Assembly: GCA_024234325.1 (NCBI GenBank)
Contig: JACKOJ010000013.1
Span: 1 to 17,564 of the forward strand
Reading direction: 5' to 3'
Origin: Pseudomonadales bacterium
GTDB lineage: Bacteria > Pseudomonadota > Gammaproteobacteria > Pseudomonadales > Pseudohongiellaceae
Length of the DNA: 17,564 nt
Positions 7,511 through 15,141 of this stretch are shown here, piece by piece. The notes beneath the pieces were generated by a model. The model was not told the DNA's origin. It made no database searches and saw only the letters and a list, made by a program, of their open reading frames with translations. The stretch's first letter is position 1. Every line of letters starts with the position of its first letter. A program made the position numbers and the translations under genes.

Positions 7511-8407
7511 ATGCCCCTGCTCACGCACCGATTTCAGGCCATGGGCACGGTGTGCGAAGTGCAGCTCTATGCGCCAAATCGCGCGCTTGCCAAGCGGGCG
7601 GTGGAGCAGGTGCTGCAGGACGTTGAGCGCCTGGAGGCACGCTATTCCCGTTACCGCGACAGCAGCTTTCTGAGCGAGATCAACCGGGTCGCCGCCAGCG
7701 CTGGGGAGATTCACGTGGACGAGGAAACCGCGCTGCTGCTGGACTATGCCGACACCTGCTACCAGCAGAGCGATGGTCTGTTCGACATTACCTCCGGCCT
7801 GCTGCGCAAGGCCTGGAACTTCAAATCCGGCAGGCTTCCCGAACAGGCGCAGCTCGACGCGCTGCTCTCCCGCATTGGCTGGCAGAAGGTGGTGTGGGAC
7901 AGCCCGGTGCTGCGTTTTTCCCGGCCCGGCATGGAAATCGACTTTGGCGGCATCGTGAAGGAATACGCCGTGGATCGCGCGGCCACCCTTTGCCAGCAGC
8001 AGGGCATCCAGCACGGCATGATCAACCTCGGCGGCGACATCCGCATCATCGGCCCCCATCCGGATGGCACCCCCTGGCGCATCGGCATCCAGCACCCCAG
8101 AAACAGCAGGGAAACCCTGTGCACGGTCGAGCTGAGTGAGGGCGCGCTGGCCAGCAGCGGCGACTACGAGCGCAGCCTGCTCATCGACGGCGTACGCTAC
8201 GGCCACATCCTCAACCCCAGGACCGGCTGGCCCGTGCGCCACATCGCCGCGGTGAGCGTTATCGCCGATCTCTGCGTACTGGCCGGCAGCGTAGCCACCA
8301 TCGGCATGCTGCGGGATGAGGACGCGGAAGAGTGGTTGACCGAGTTGGGGGGACGGTGTCTGTGGGTGACGACGGCGGGCGAGGTTGGGAGTCTCGGATT
8401 TCTCTAG
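7511..8407 (+). CDS. apbE: FAD:protein FMN transferase, ApbE family (divergent)
   Basis: This encodes a 298-residue ApbE-type flavin transferase, which moves FMN from FAD onto Ser/Thr of a target protein. The start at 7511 gives MPLLTHRFQAMGT, the usual family opening; no signal peptide or lipobox is present, unlike most ApbE proteins. Family motifs seen: DGLFDITSG, IDFGGIVKEYAVDRA (usual GGIxKGYAVD), INLGGDIRIIG, SGDYER and YGHILNPRTGWP. Near the C-terminus the usual metal-binding D-x-x-x-T reads G259-SVA-T263, so the Asp is replaced by Gly. I believe ApbE homologues paired with DUF3570 often share this change, but that is from memory. It is the last gene of the operon; a weak inverted repeat follows at 8425-8441. 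The likely substrate is the DUF3570 protein encoded next to it. Confidence 0.88.
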   Translation: MPLLTHRFQAMGTVCEVQLYAPNRALAKRAVEQVLQDVERLEARYSRYRDSSFLSEINRVAASAGEIHVDEETALLLDYADTCYQQSDGLFDITSGLLRKAWNFKSGRLPEQAQLDALLSRIGWQKVVWDSPVLRFSRPGMEIDFGGIVKEYAVDRAATLCQQQGIQHGMINLGGDIRIIGPHPDGTPWRIGIQHPRNSRETLCTVELSEGALASSGDYERSLLIDGVRYGHILNPRTGWPVRHIAAVSVIADLCVLAGSVATIGMLRDEDAEEWLTELGGRCLWVTTAGEVGSLGFL

Positions 8408-8424
8408 ACAATTGCAGTAAACCA

Positions 8425-8441
8425 AACGGTCAGGTACCGTT
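8425..8441 (+). terminator. Weak hairpin after apbE
   Basis: AACGGT (8425-8430) and ACCGTT (8436-8441) pair across a five-base loop, 17 bases after the apbE stop. The following GTTGTTG is not a real U-tract, so termination would be weak. The rest of the 153-base gap up to 8560 shows no clear promoter. Confidence 0.25.
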
Positions 8442-8560
8442 GTTGCGACGCACTCAACTCAGGGACGGATCAACGAGGGATTGCGCGCATCACGGGAGAT
8501 GCAAACGAGGCAATGAATAGCAGAATCCCGCTCACACTTTTACTCTGGAGGGCCACACCA

Positions 8561-9592
8561 ATGAAAAGAACGCTCTTCCCCGTCACCCTCGGCACGGTAC
8601 TGCTCTTCACCGGTCTTGCCGCCGCTCAGGAATTTCAGGCCCATCCGTCGACGCAATTGCCGGCGAATCTTGTCACACTGGACATGCTGAAGGTCTGGGA
8701 GCAGGAACTGTCCAACTGGGGGCGCTGGGGGCCTGACGATCAGCGGGGCACCCTGAACCTCATCACACCGGAAAAAACCCGACAGGCTGCCGCGCTGGTG
8801 CAGACCGGTGAGACCGTCACGCTGCAGCATTTTGTGACTCTGGAGAAAGCCCTGGACAGCCAGAGTTTCGGCCCCACCGAATATCGTATGAGTCGGCTGG
8901 ACCCGGTGACGGGCGAACCGACCTTTGCGCTGGACGAGATCAGCTTTTCCCTGCACGACGGCATGCTGTCGCATATCGACGCCCTGTGCCACTACCGCTC
9001 CGAAGTGAATGGGGAATACATTATTTTCAACGGCTATCCTCAGAATCTCACAGCCACCGGTTGCAAGGATCTGGCGATTGATCGCATGGGCACGTCCTAT
9101 GTGACGAGAGGAGTGCTGGTAGATATACCCCTGATGAGAGGGGTCGATTGGCTCGACCCCACGACACCGATTTACGTGTCGGATCTCGAAGCCTGGGAAG
9201 CGTACGCGGGTGTGAAAATCGGCAGCGGAGATGCGCTGTTTGTGCGCACGGGCCGATGGGCCATGCGGGAGGCGGAAGGCCCCTGGCGTTACGGGCAGGG
9301 CGGTGCCGGTTTGCACGCGTCGGTGTTGCCCTGGTTGCGGGAGCGCGACGTGGCGATTCTTGTGGGCGATGCGGTCAACGATGTGCAGCCATCCGGTGTC
9401 GCGGGCATTGGCAGGCCGATTCACCAGCTTACTCAGGTCAATCTGGGCTTGCCGATTGTGGACAACGGGTATCTGGAAGCCGTGTCGAAAACCGCCGCAC
9501 GACTGAAGCGGTGGGAATTCATGACGGCCATTCAGATCAACCCGGTTCCCGGCGGAACAGCCAGTCCGTTCAACGCCCTGGCGACGTTCTAG
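8561..9592 (+). CDS. Secreted cyclase-family (kynurenine formamidase-like) metal hydrolase
   Basis: This encodes a 343-residue protein of the cyclase family (PF04199), metal-dependent hydrolases that include kynurenine formamidase and isatin hydrolase. Start ATG 8561 follows CTGGAGGG at good spacing; the frame extends upstream to 8513 but with no signal-like start. Residues 1-22 form a signal peptide (cleavage near AAA/QE), so the enzyme is probably periplasmic. Seen: NWGRWGPDDQRGTLN, a motif of the bacterial long-form family, and the metal site LSHIDALCH with H138, D140 and H144. VKIGSGDALFVRTGRW and the AGLHASVLPWL region are also family-typical. The GDAVNDVQPSG segment is in the usual place of the second-shell site. 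The substrate cannot be told from sequence. Not obviously linked to its neighbours; an own promoter was not found. Confidence 0.87.
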   Translation: MKRTLFPVTLGTVLLFTGLAAAQEFQAHPSTQLPANLVTLDMLKVWEQELSNWGRWGPDDQRGTLNLITPEKTRQAAALVQTGETVTLQHFVTLEKALDSQSFGPTEYRMSRLDPVTGEPTFALDEISFSLHDGMLSHIDALCHYRSEVNGEYIIFNGYPQNLTATGCKDLAIDRMGTSYVTRGVLVDIPLMRGVDWLDPTTPIYVSDLEAWEAYAGVKIGSGDALFVRTGRWAMREAEGPWRYGQGGAGLHASVLPWLRERDVAILVGDAVNDVQPSGVAGIGRPIHQLTQVNLGLPIVDNGYLEAVSKTAARLKRWEFMTAIQINPVPGGTASPFNALATF

Positions 9593-9639
9593 ATCAAGGA
9601 AGCTGACCCCTTGATATGCCCCTCGATAGAGTGAGCAAC

Positions 9640-9846
9640 ATGTCCCCCAACATACCCGAAGGCTTCAGCTTTCAGGCTCGCAAATCCGGCGACGTCGAGA
9701 TTCTGCATTTCGGCAAACCGGCTGCAGTGCTGCGGGCGGCTGACGCGCGGAAGTTTCTGGCAAAGGCGGAACAGGCTGATGAGCTGGCACTGCAGCATCT
9801 GATGGCGCGTGTAACGGGAAACTACAAACGGGGCAACGAGCGCTGA
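9640..9846 (+). CDS. Small conserved hypothetical protein
   Basis: This is a 68-residue soluble, charged protein with no signal peptide or membrane segment. I chose ATG 9640 (MSPNIPEGF) because the sequence before it is not protein-like and a GAGTGAG stretch lies just upstream; ATG 9616 (76 residues) is possible but its AAGGAA is 15 bases away. The body has IPEGFSFQ, SGDVEILHFGKPA and a helical RKFLAKAEQADELALQHLMARVTGNYKRGNER end, a pattern I recall from short gammaproteobacterial hypothetical proteins, without known function. It lies 47 bases after the cyclase gene and may be co-transcribed, and it converges on the DUF4136 gene. Confidence 0.7.
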   Translation: MSPNIPEGFSFQARKSGDVEILHFGKPAAVLRAADARKFLAKAEQADELALQHLMARVTGNYKRGNER

Positions 9847-9883
9847 AGCGAGGCCCGAGTGTTCGGCAAAGGGAAGGAGGGGG

Positions 9884-9926
9884 AAAAAATAGCGGCCCGC
9901 CTGAGTACTGAAAAGCGACGGGCCGC
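9884..9926 (-). terminator. Intrinsic terminator of the DUF4136 gene
   Basis: Read on the minus strand, GCGGCCCG and CGGGCCGC (9919-9926 and 9892-9899) form a perfect eight-pair stem with a 19-base loop, followed by TATTTTTT (T-run 9884-9889). It lies directly after the DUF4136 stop and also separates it from the converging plus-strand genes. Confidence 0.75.
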
Positions 9927-9940
9927 GTTACGAGGAACTG

Positions 9941-10474
9941 TTACTCCTGGTGGCGAGGATACTCGCTCAGAAGGTCGCGGAAGGTCACCAGGAAGGCGCC
10001 TCTCGCATTGCCTTCGTGCATGTACTCGCCTGGCTGCACGGAGTGGATGCGGCTGATGGTGCCAGCCCAAACCTCTTTGCCACCGGAGCGCTCGCGCATG
10101 GTGATGTCAATGTTGGCAATGTAGTCCAACTCCACGTTCATGGACTCCATGCGGATAAACGGATCAATATTCTGCTGTTCCGGGTTCAGGTTCACGTGGC
10201 GGTAGTTGAGGTTGACCACGATGTCGCTGCGGGCGTCGTTGCGGGTCATGCCCAGTTCCTGAAAGGCGAGGTCGAATTCCTCAACCACATACTCACGCAG
10301 GAAAATCGGCAGACCGACATCTTCAATCGCGTAGGTGTTGTAGGAGGCGTAGTCGCCAGGGCAGCACAGGGTGACAGTATTGCCGATGCGCATGCCGGGA
10401 TTGCTCGAACAGGCGGCCAGAATCAGCATGAAAGCTGCAGCCAGGCCGATTTTTCCCATCGATAGGTTTTTCAT
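9941..10474 (-). CDS. DUF4136-domain lipoprotein
   Basis: This encodes a 177-residue lipoprotein. The ATG at 10474 is preceded by CCAAGGAGATTGG (strong ribosome site), which is better than the upstream in-frame ATG at 10495. Residues 1-22 carry a lipoprotein signal with lipobox LAAC, Cys22 lipidated, followed by SSNPG. The rest matches the DUF4136 pattern: DYASYNTYAIED, FDLAFQELGMTRNDARSDIVVNLNY, an ISRIHSV strand, and a terminal helix RDLLSEYPRHQE. A CC pair (TLCCPGD) is present near residue 37-38. Family function is unknown; such proteins are periplasmic lipoproteins. It has its own leader with an FNR/Anr-type box and a strong terminator, so it is probably transcribed alone and under different control from the ABC operon above it. 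Confidence 0.88.
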   Translation of the reverse strand: MKNLSMGKIGLAAAFMLILAACSSNPGMRIGNTVTLCCPGDYASYNTYAIEDVGLPIFLREYVVEEFDLAFQELGMTRNDARSDIVVNLNYRHVNLNPEQQNIDPFIRMESMNVELDYIANIDITMRERSGGKEVWAGTISRIHSVQPGEYMHEGNARGAFLVTFRDLLSEYPRHQE

Positions 10475-10517
10475 GTCCAATCTCCTTGGAATCAATTTAG
10501 AGTCGTGTCGTCGTCAC

Positions 10518-10555
10518 CTGCCAGCGCCGGTATGCGTACCGGCGCCAGCAGGCAG
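10518..10555 (-). repeat. Long palindromic hairpin in the DUF4136 leader
   Basis: GCGCCGGTA (10524-10532) and TACCGGCGC (10537-10545) are perfect complements around the loop TGCG; CTGCC (10518-10522) and GGCAG (10551-10555) extend the stem past a small bulge. No T-run follows. It could be a leader structure, an operator or a weak terminator of the ABC operon. Confidence 0.5.
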
Positions 10556-10557
10556 TG

Positions 10558-10601
10558 ATAGTGTGCACCGAGGGGGGGGCTGCTGTCTTGATAAAGGTCA
10601 A
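10558..10601 (-). promoter_or_regulatory. Candidate FNR/Anr-controlled promoter of the DUF4136 gene
   Basis: On the minus strand TTGACCTTTATCAA (10588-10601) fits the FNR/Anr pattern TTGAY-N4-RTCAA. A weak -10 (CACTAT, 10558-10563) lies about 34 bases from the box centre, close to class II spacing. A run of eight G on the plus strand (10572-10579) sits between them. No usual -10 exists 17 bases from the TTGACC, so an activator would be needed. Confidence 0.45.
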
Positions 10602-10616
10602 AAAATACGCATCACT

Positions 10617-11876
10617 TTACTCAATCAGTTGAATTCGCTCCATATCCAGCATCTGACTGTAGCTGGAGGTGATGACCCGTTCGCCCTGCTGCAGTCCTTC
10701 CAGCACCTCGACGAAACGGTTGTTTCTGCGGCCTGTGCGGATGTTGCGACGGGTGGCAAACGCGCCGCTGCTGTCCACTGCAAAGACCCAGTTGCCACCG
10801 GTGTCCTGTACGAAACCGCCGAGGGGAAGCAGCAGGGATTTCACGGCACTGCCGAGAGTCAGGTCGAGCTGCAGGGTCTGTCCCCGACGCAGATTGGCGG
10901 GGGGCGTGCCATCAAAGACCAGATCGATCTCAAAAGTGCCAGCGGTCACTTCCGGGTAGATCTTGATGACCCGCGCCTGGTACTGCTGTCCCGCGAGGAG
11001 GAAGCGTGCGGACTGATCGACGGCCACGCGCGTGATGTAGTATTCGTCCACCTGCGCCACAATCTTGTACTGCTCCACCACGTCAATTTGTCCCAGGCGC
11101 TGGCCACGGGTCTTGTTTTCCCCCACTTCGACCGGCAGCGAAGTCAATTGGCCCGAGATCGGTGCCCGTACCAGCAGGTTCTCGAAACTGCTTTGCGACA
11201 GTGCCAGGTTCTCCTCCAATTTCTTCACCTGCAACGCAATCTGCTCCATGCGGTCCTTGCGAATGCGTTCCTCCAGGGTCTGTCGCGCCTGCGTGTTGGC
11301 CAGCAGTTTGCGCTGGTAGTCCAGCTCATCCACAACGGAGTCGTATTGTTCCTGGGATACCAGGCTGTCGCTTGCCAGTTGGCTCAGGCGCTGCTGCTGG
11401 CGCTCCAGCACGGTAATGCGGTAGCCGATTTCGATGCGTTGCCGCTCGGTGTTCAGCGTGGTGGTTTCCAGCCCGTTGGAAATATTGGACAGATTGTTGA
11501 GCTGTTCCGTAATCGAGGTGTCGTTGCGCGCCACGTTCAGGCGCAGGTCGGTGTTGCTCAGTTGCAGCAGCGCTTGTCCTACCTCCACGAAGCTGCCTTC
11601 CTCCACCAGCACCTGTTCCACCACTCCGCCATCCACGGCGTCAAGAAACACGCTGTTGAAGGGCTGGATGGAACCGCGAATCGGCGTGACGTCCTCAAAG
11701 GCGCCATACTGGACGGCGGCAATCGTGGTCTGCTGCTGCGGCAGCCGGAAGGTGCGGACGGAGGCATCGCCCAGCAGCACTGACCCTCCCCAGAGGAGGA
11801 CAGCAGCAAGAAGCGCCAGCACGCCCCACTGCCACAACGGGCGGGATTTCTTTTCAATGACTCTGTCCATCGCCAT
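10617..11876 (-). CDS. HlyD/MacA-type periplasmic adaptor of an ABC exporter
   Basis: This encodes a 419-residue membrane-fusion protein linking the inner-membrane ABC transporter to an outer-membrane channel. Start ATG 11876 follows AGGAG at seven bases; ATG 11870 is an alternative. Residues 12-36 are a single transmembrane anchor. About 65-113 form half of the lipoyl-like domain (GSIQPFNSVFLDAVDGGVVEQVLVEEG split around the turn), 115-240 a long coiled-coil hairpin rich in Gln, Glu and Leu, then RAPISGQL closes the lipoyl half and a beta-barrel region ends near residue 350. LRRGQTLQLDLTLG and the membrane-proximal part follow. It starts 10 bases after the permease stop, so the three genes form one operon. 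No TolC-like gene is in the window; the channel must be encoded elsewhere. Substrate unknown. Confidence 0.92.
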   Translation of the reverse strand: MAMDRVIEKKSRPLWQWGVLALLAAVLLWGGSVLLGDASVRTFRLPQQQTTIAAVQYGAFEDVTPIRGSIQPFNSVFLDAVDGGVVEQVLVEEGSFVEVGQALLQLSNTDLRLNVARNDTSITEQLNNLSNISNGLETTTLNTERQRIEIGYRITVLERQQQRLSQLASDSLVSQEQYDSVVDELDYQRKLLANTQARQTLEERIRKDRMEQIALQVKKLEENLALSQSSFENLLVRAPISGQLTSLPVEVGENKTRGQRLGQIDVVEQYKIVAQVDEYYITRVAVDQSARFLLAGQQYQARVIKIYPEVTAGTFEIDLVFDGTPPANLRRGQTLQLDLTLGSAVKSLLLPLGGFVQDTGGNWVFAVDSSGAFATRRNIRTGRRNNRFVEVLEGLQQGERVITSSYSQMLDMERIQLIE

Positions 11877-11886
11877 GGCCGGGCTC

Positions 11887-14364
11887 CTATTCGTGTCTGA
11901 GGGCGAGTACCGGATTCGCCTGCGCGGTTTTCCAGGACTGCAGGGCCATCGTGACGAAGGCGACCACGATGGCCAGCAGGGCGGCCGTGACGAACAGCAG
12001 CAGATTCGGCCCCAGCAGTTCAATGCGGTAGTAGAAGCCCTGCAGCCAGCGTCCTACTGCCCAGAAGGACAGCAGGGACGCCAGCACGGCGGCGATGGCG
12101 ACCAGCCCGAGAATATTGCGAAACAGCAGCACAATCACACTGCCCGTGGAGGCGCCCAACACCTTGCGGATACCAATCTCGCGGGTGCGCTGTGCCGTGT
12201 TGAACGCAGACAGGCCGAACAGCCCCAGGCAGGAAATCAGAATGCACAGGCCGGAGAAGATGGCCACCTGCTGCATCAGCCGCTGCTCGGAGCCATACAG
12301 CTCGTTCAGCGTGTCGTTGAGGAAACGGAATTCGAAGGGATGGTTCGGATCGAACTGGCGCCACTCCGTTTCCAGTCTGTCCAGCACCTGGGGCAGCATG
12401 CCTTCGCCCACATGAATGACCAACTGCTCCGAGTAGGCGTTGCGGCGCCCGCTGCTCATCCCGGCGAAATCCGGCACGCTGTAGCGCAGCGCCAGGGGCA
12501 CGATGGCCTGCTGCAGACCGGCGTAGTGGAAGTCTTCCACTACCCCGATGACGGTGTAGTAGGGGGCTTCTTCTTCCGTGTCGAAGTTCTGAAAGCGTTT
12601 GCCCAGTGCATTGTCCCAGCCCATGGAGCGTACCAGCGCCTGATTGACGATGGCGGTGTTGTCCATGTCGTTCTCGCGGTTCTCGTCGAAATCCCGGCCT
12701 TCGACCAGGTGCATGCCGAGTGCTCCGATGAGGCCGGGCCGGACGTTCATCGTGTTAAGACTGACCTGCTGCATCGCCCCGTCATTGTCTTCCACGTTCA
12801 GGGCATTCAGGTTCACGGGACGTCCTGGCACGTGATTGGTGTTGGCGACGGCCTCAATGCCGGGAACGGCGCGCAGGCGGGTCATGAACGCGGGCAGGCG
12901 TTCGACCAGATCGGCGCCAGCAACGCGCACGAGGAGCCGGTTGTCCCGCTCAAAGCCCAAGGCCTTGTTCTGCACAAAGCGCATCTGCGTCAGCATCAGC
13001 AGGGTGCTGGCGATCACTGCAATCGAGATCACGAACTGCAGCAATACCAGTGCCTGGCGGATGCCACGGCCCCCGCGCCCTGTGCCCTGTACACCCCGGA
13101 ATGCCGCCACCGGAGGAATGGAAGAAAGGTAAAGCGCCGGGTAGAGGCCAGAGACCAGTCCCAGCAGAACAGCTCCGCCAATCAGCAGGAGCAGGGTCAG
13201 TGGCTGAAACAGTTGCTGAATCGGCAGGCTGGCATTCAGCAGCGTGGAGAGGGACGTGAACTGTATCACCAGGGTGCTCAGCAGCAGGGCCAGCAGGAAG
13301 GAGACAAGCACATAGAACAGGGACTCCCCAATGAACTGCCCCAGCAACTGGATTCGCGTGGCGCCCATCACCTTGCGCATCCCTACCTCCTTGGCTCGTC
13401 GGGTGGAGCGGGCGGTGGCCAGGTTCACGTAGTTGATGCAGGCGACCAGCAGCACAAAGAACGCGATCACTCCGAAGGCGTAGACGTAGGTGATGTTGCC
13501 GCGTGGCGCGTCGTAGATCGTGGTGGAATGCAGGTGGATGCTGGCAACAGGCTCCAGGTTGAAACGTACCCGGGCATTGATGTTCAACTGCTGTGCCAGC
13601 GGCAGCATGTTGCGCTCGAAGAAGTCCTCGCCAATGCGGGAAAAATCGGACGCTGCCACCCCTTCCTTCAGCAGCAGATAGGTGTAGGGGCTAATGTTCC
13701 ACAGGGCCTCCCGTGGGTCGTTGGTCTCTGGCACCGGCAGGAAGTTGTAAGACAGCAGCGCGTCGTATTTCAGGTGCGTAGTCTCGGGCTGGTCTGCAAA
13801 CACGAGGTCGATGCGGAAGGTGTCGGATTCCGTGCGAATCTGCTCGCCCACCGGGTTGCGGTCGCCGAAGTAGCGCCGCGCAAACCGCTCGCTGACGGCG
13901 ATGCTGTTGGGGTCCACCAGCGCGGTTTCCGGATTGCCGTAGAGCACGTCGAAGCTGAACATGCGCAGCACCGCAGGGTCTGCGTAGTACAGGTAGTCCC
14001 AGGCATAGGCCTGGTTGTCGGCGCCGCGGAACTGCGACTGGGCGAAGGGCACCGGCTCGAAACGGGTGAAGGCCTCGATCTCGGGGTGCTGCGCTGACAT
14101 CATGGGGCCAAGCGCGGTGGAGGTGGATGCTGCATAGTCGGTCTTGGCGTTGATCGAGAGCTCGTTGACGATGCGGTAGAGGCGGTCACGCTTCTCGTGA
14201 TACGCGTCGTAGTTCAGCGCGCTGCGCAGGTACAGGCCCAGAATCAGGCAGCAGGCGATGCCGATGGAGAGGCCCGCGATATTGATGGCGCTGTAGACGC
14301 GGTCCTTGCGCAGGCTGCGCAGCCCGACCCGCAGGTAATTGTTCAGCAGGGAAATGTCCGGCAT
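11887..14364 (-). CDS. ABC exporter permease, MacB/FtsX family (two-halves form)
   Basis: This encodes an 825-residue inner-membrane permease. Start ATG 14364 follows CAGGAG; the longer frame upstream is not protein-like. The layout is duplicated: TM1 at about 20-43, periplasmic MacB-core domain 45-295, then three TM segments and the motif EVGMRKVMGA (326-335); a second copy follows, with a TM near 450, a second periplasmic domain, three TMs and EIGIRKVLGA (729-738). Each EVGxRKV-type motif is the coupling helix that contacts the ATPase. Such double-length permeases work with a separate ATPase and a HlyD-type adaptor in mechanotransmission-type exporters of peptides, antibiotics or lipids. 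It sits 16 bases after the ATPase stop and 10 bases before the HlyD gene start, in one operon driven from a sigma54-type promoter. Confidence 0.93.
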   Translation of the reverse strand: MPDISLLNNYLRVGLRSLRKDRVYSAINIAGLSIGIACCLILGLYLRSALNYDAYHEKRDRLYRIVNELSINAKTDYAASTSTALGPMMSAQHPEIEAFTRFEPVPFAQSQFRGADNQAYAWDYLYYADPAVLRMFSFDVLYGNPETALVDPNSIAVSERFARRYFGDRNPVGEQIRTESDTFRIDLVFADQPETTHLKYDALLSYNFLPVPETNDPREALWNISPYTYLLLKEGVAASDFSRIGEDFFERNMLPLAQQLNINARVRFNLEPVASIHLHSTTIYDAPRGNITYVYAFGVIAFFVLLVACINYVNLATARSTRRAKEVGMRKVMGATRIQLLGQFIGESLFYVLVSFLLALLLSTLVIQFTSLSTLLNASLPIQQLFQPLTLLLLIGGAVLLGLVSGLYPALYLSSIPPVAAFRGVQGTGRGGRGIRQALVLLQFVISIAVIASTLLMLTQMRFVQNKALGFERDNRLLVRVAGADLVERLPAFMTRLRAVPGIEAVANTNHVPGRPVNLNALNVEDNDGAMQQVSLNTMNVRPGLIGALGMHLVEGRDFDENRENDMDNTAIVNQALVRSMGWDNALGKRFQNFDTEEEAPYYTVIGVVEDFHYAGLQQAIVPLALRYSVPDFAGMSSGRRNAYSEQLVIHVGEGMLPQVLDRLETEWRQFDPNHPFEFRFLNDTLNELYGSEQRLMQQVAIFSGLCILISCLGLFGLSAFNTAQRTREIGIRKVLGASTGSVIVLLFRNILGLVAIAAVLASLLSFWAVGRWLQGFYYRIELLGPNLLLFVTAALLAIVVAFVTMALQSWKTAQANPVLALRHE

Positions 14365-14380
14365 AACAGAGACTCCTGGG

Positions 14381-15058
14381 TCAGGCCGCTTCGCTGCCCA
14401 GCACCTGGCCGTCCAGCATACGGATGATGCGGGTGCCATAGCGGGCGTGTTCGGGGGAGTGAGTGACCATGACGATGGTGGTGCCTTCCTGGTTGAGCTG
14501 ACGCAGCAGGTGCATGACCTCATCGCCATGTTCGCTGTCGAGGTTGCCCGTGGGTTCGTCGGCGAGAATCAGTCGGGGGCGGTTCACCAGTGCGCGCGCT
14601 ACCGCGACACGTTGCTGCTGGCCACCGGAGAGCTGTTGTGGAAAGTGCCGGGTGCGGTGTCCCATGTTCATTTTCTCGATCACAGCCTCGACCCTTTGCC
14701 GGCGTTCGGCAGCAGGCACCCGGGTGTAGATCAGGGGGAGTTCAACGTTCTCGTACACGCTGAGTTCATCGATGAGGTTGAAGCTCTGAAAGATGAACCC
14801 GAGGTTTTCCTTGCGCAGGGCGGCGCGCTCACGTTCGCTTGCCCTGGCAATGTCATCTCCGAGGAAAAAGAACCTGCCGCCGTCGGGGTTGTCGATCAGG
14901 CCGATGATGTTGAGCAGGGTGGATTTGCCGCAGCCGGAAGGCCCCATGATGGAGACAAACTCCTTCTCGGCGACCTCTATGTCCACGCCGTCGAGTGCCG
15001 TGGTCTCGACTTCTTCTGTGCGAAAGAGTTTGGTCAGGTGTTCTGTTTTAATAATCAT
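14381..15058 (-). CDS. ABC exporter ATPase, MacB/LolD type
   Basis: This encodes a 225-residue cytoplasmic ATPase that powers the adjacent permease. Start ATG 15058 (MIIKTEHLTK) has GGAG seven bases upstream; the longer in-frame ATG at 15136 lies inside the predicted sigma54 promoter and would add a non-family segment. Motifs: Walker A GPSGCGKST (39-47), Q-loop near Gln91, signature LSGGQ (143-147), Walker B LILADE (163-168) with DEPTGNLDSE, and H-loop His200. It is the normal length of the MacB/LolD/FtsE family. It is the first gene of the ABC operon, directly after a sigma54-type promoter at 15124-15141, giving a leader of about 55 bases. Confidence 0.95.
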   Translation of the reverse strand: MIIKTEHLTKLFRTEEVETTALDGVDIEVAEKEFVSIMGPSGCGKSTLLNIIGLIDNPDGGRFFFLGDDIARASERERAALRKENLGFIFQSFNLIDELSVYENVELPLIYTRVPAAERRQRVEAVIEKMNMGHRTRHFPQQLSGGQQQRVAVARALVNRPRLILADEPTGNLDSEHGDEVMHLLRQLNQEGTTIVMVTHSPEHARYGTRIIRMLDGQVLGSEAA

Positions 15059-15123
15059 GTGCAGGCTCCGAAATGGGAAGGACGTCCTCACTGCGAGGGG
15101 ATGTCGCAACAACTCTCTGCGTT

Positions 15124-15141
15124 TAGCAAGTGCCATGCCAA
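15124..15141 (-). promoter_or_regulatory. Sigma54 (-24/-12) promoter of the ABC exporter operon
   Basis: On the minus strand the sequence TTGGCATGGCACTTGCTA matches the RpoN consensus YTGGCACG-N4-TTGCW with one change (CG to TG). The GG and GC dinucleotides are 12 bases apart, first G to first G, exactly as required. Transcription is predicted to start near 15114, about 56 bases before the ATPase ATG. It implies an RpoN-dependent activator encoded elsewhere. Confidence 0.75.

Noticed and set aside
3931..7524. A 1197-codon open frame on the minus strand
   Set aside because: It runs antisense through the YcnI-like, DUF4266 and DUF3570 genes. The translation is rich in His, Arg and Gly without domain signatures, as expected from the opposite strand of GC-rich coding sequence.
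10600..10630. Intrinsic terminator of the ABC operon
   Set aside because: A T-run exists on the minus strand after the adaptor stop, but only a four-base stem precedes it.
11434..14097. An 887-codon open frame on the plus strand
   Set aside because: It is antisense to the ABC permease and adaptor genes, which have clear family motifs; the antisense translation has none.
15059..15136. Longer ATPase starting at ATG 15136
   Set aside because: The added residues are not part of the ABC ATPase fold, and the start lies inside the sigma54 -24/-12 element.
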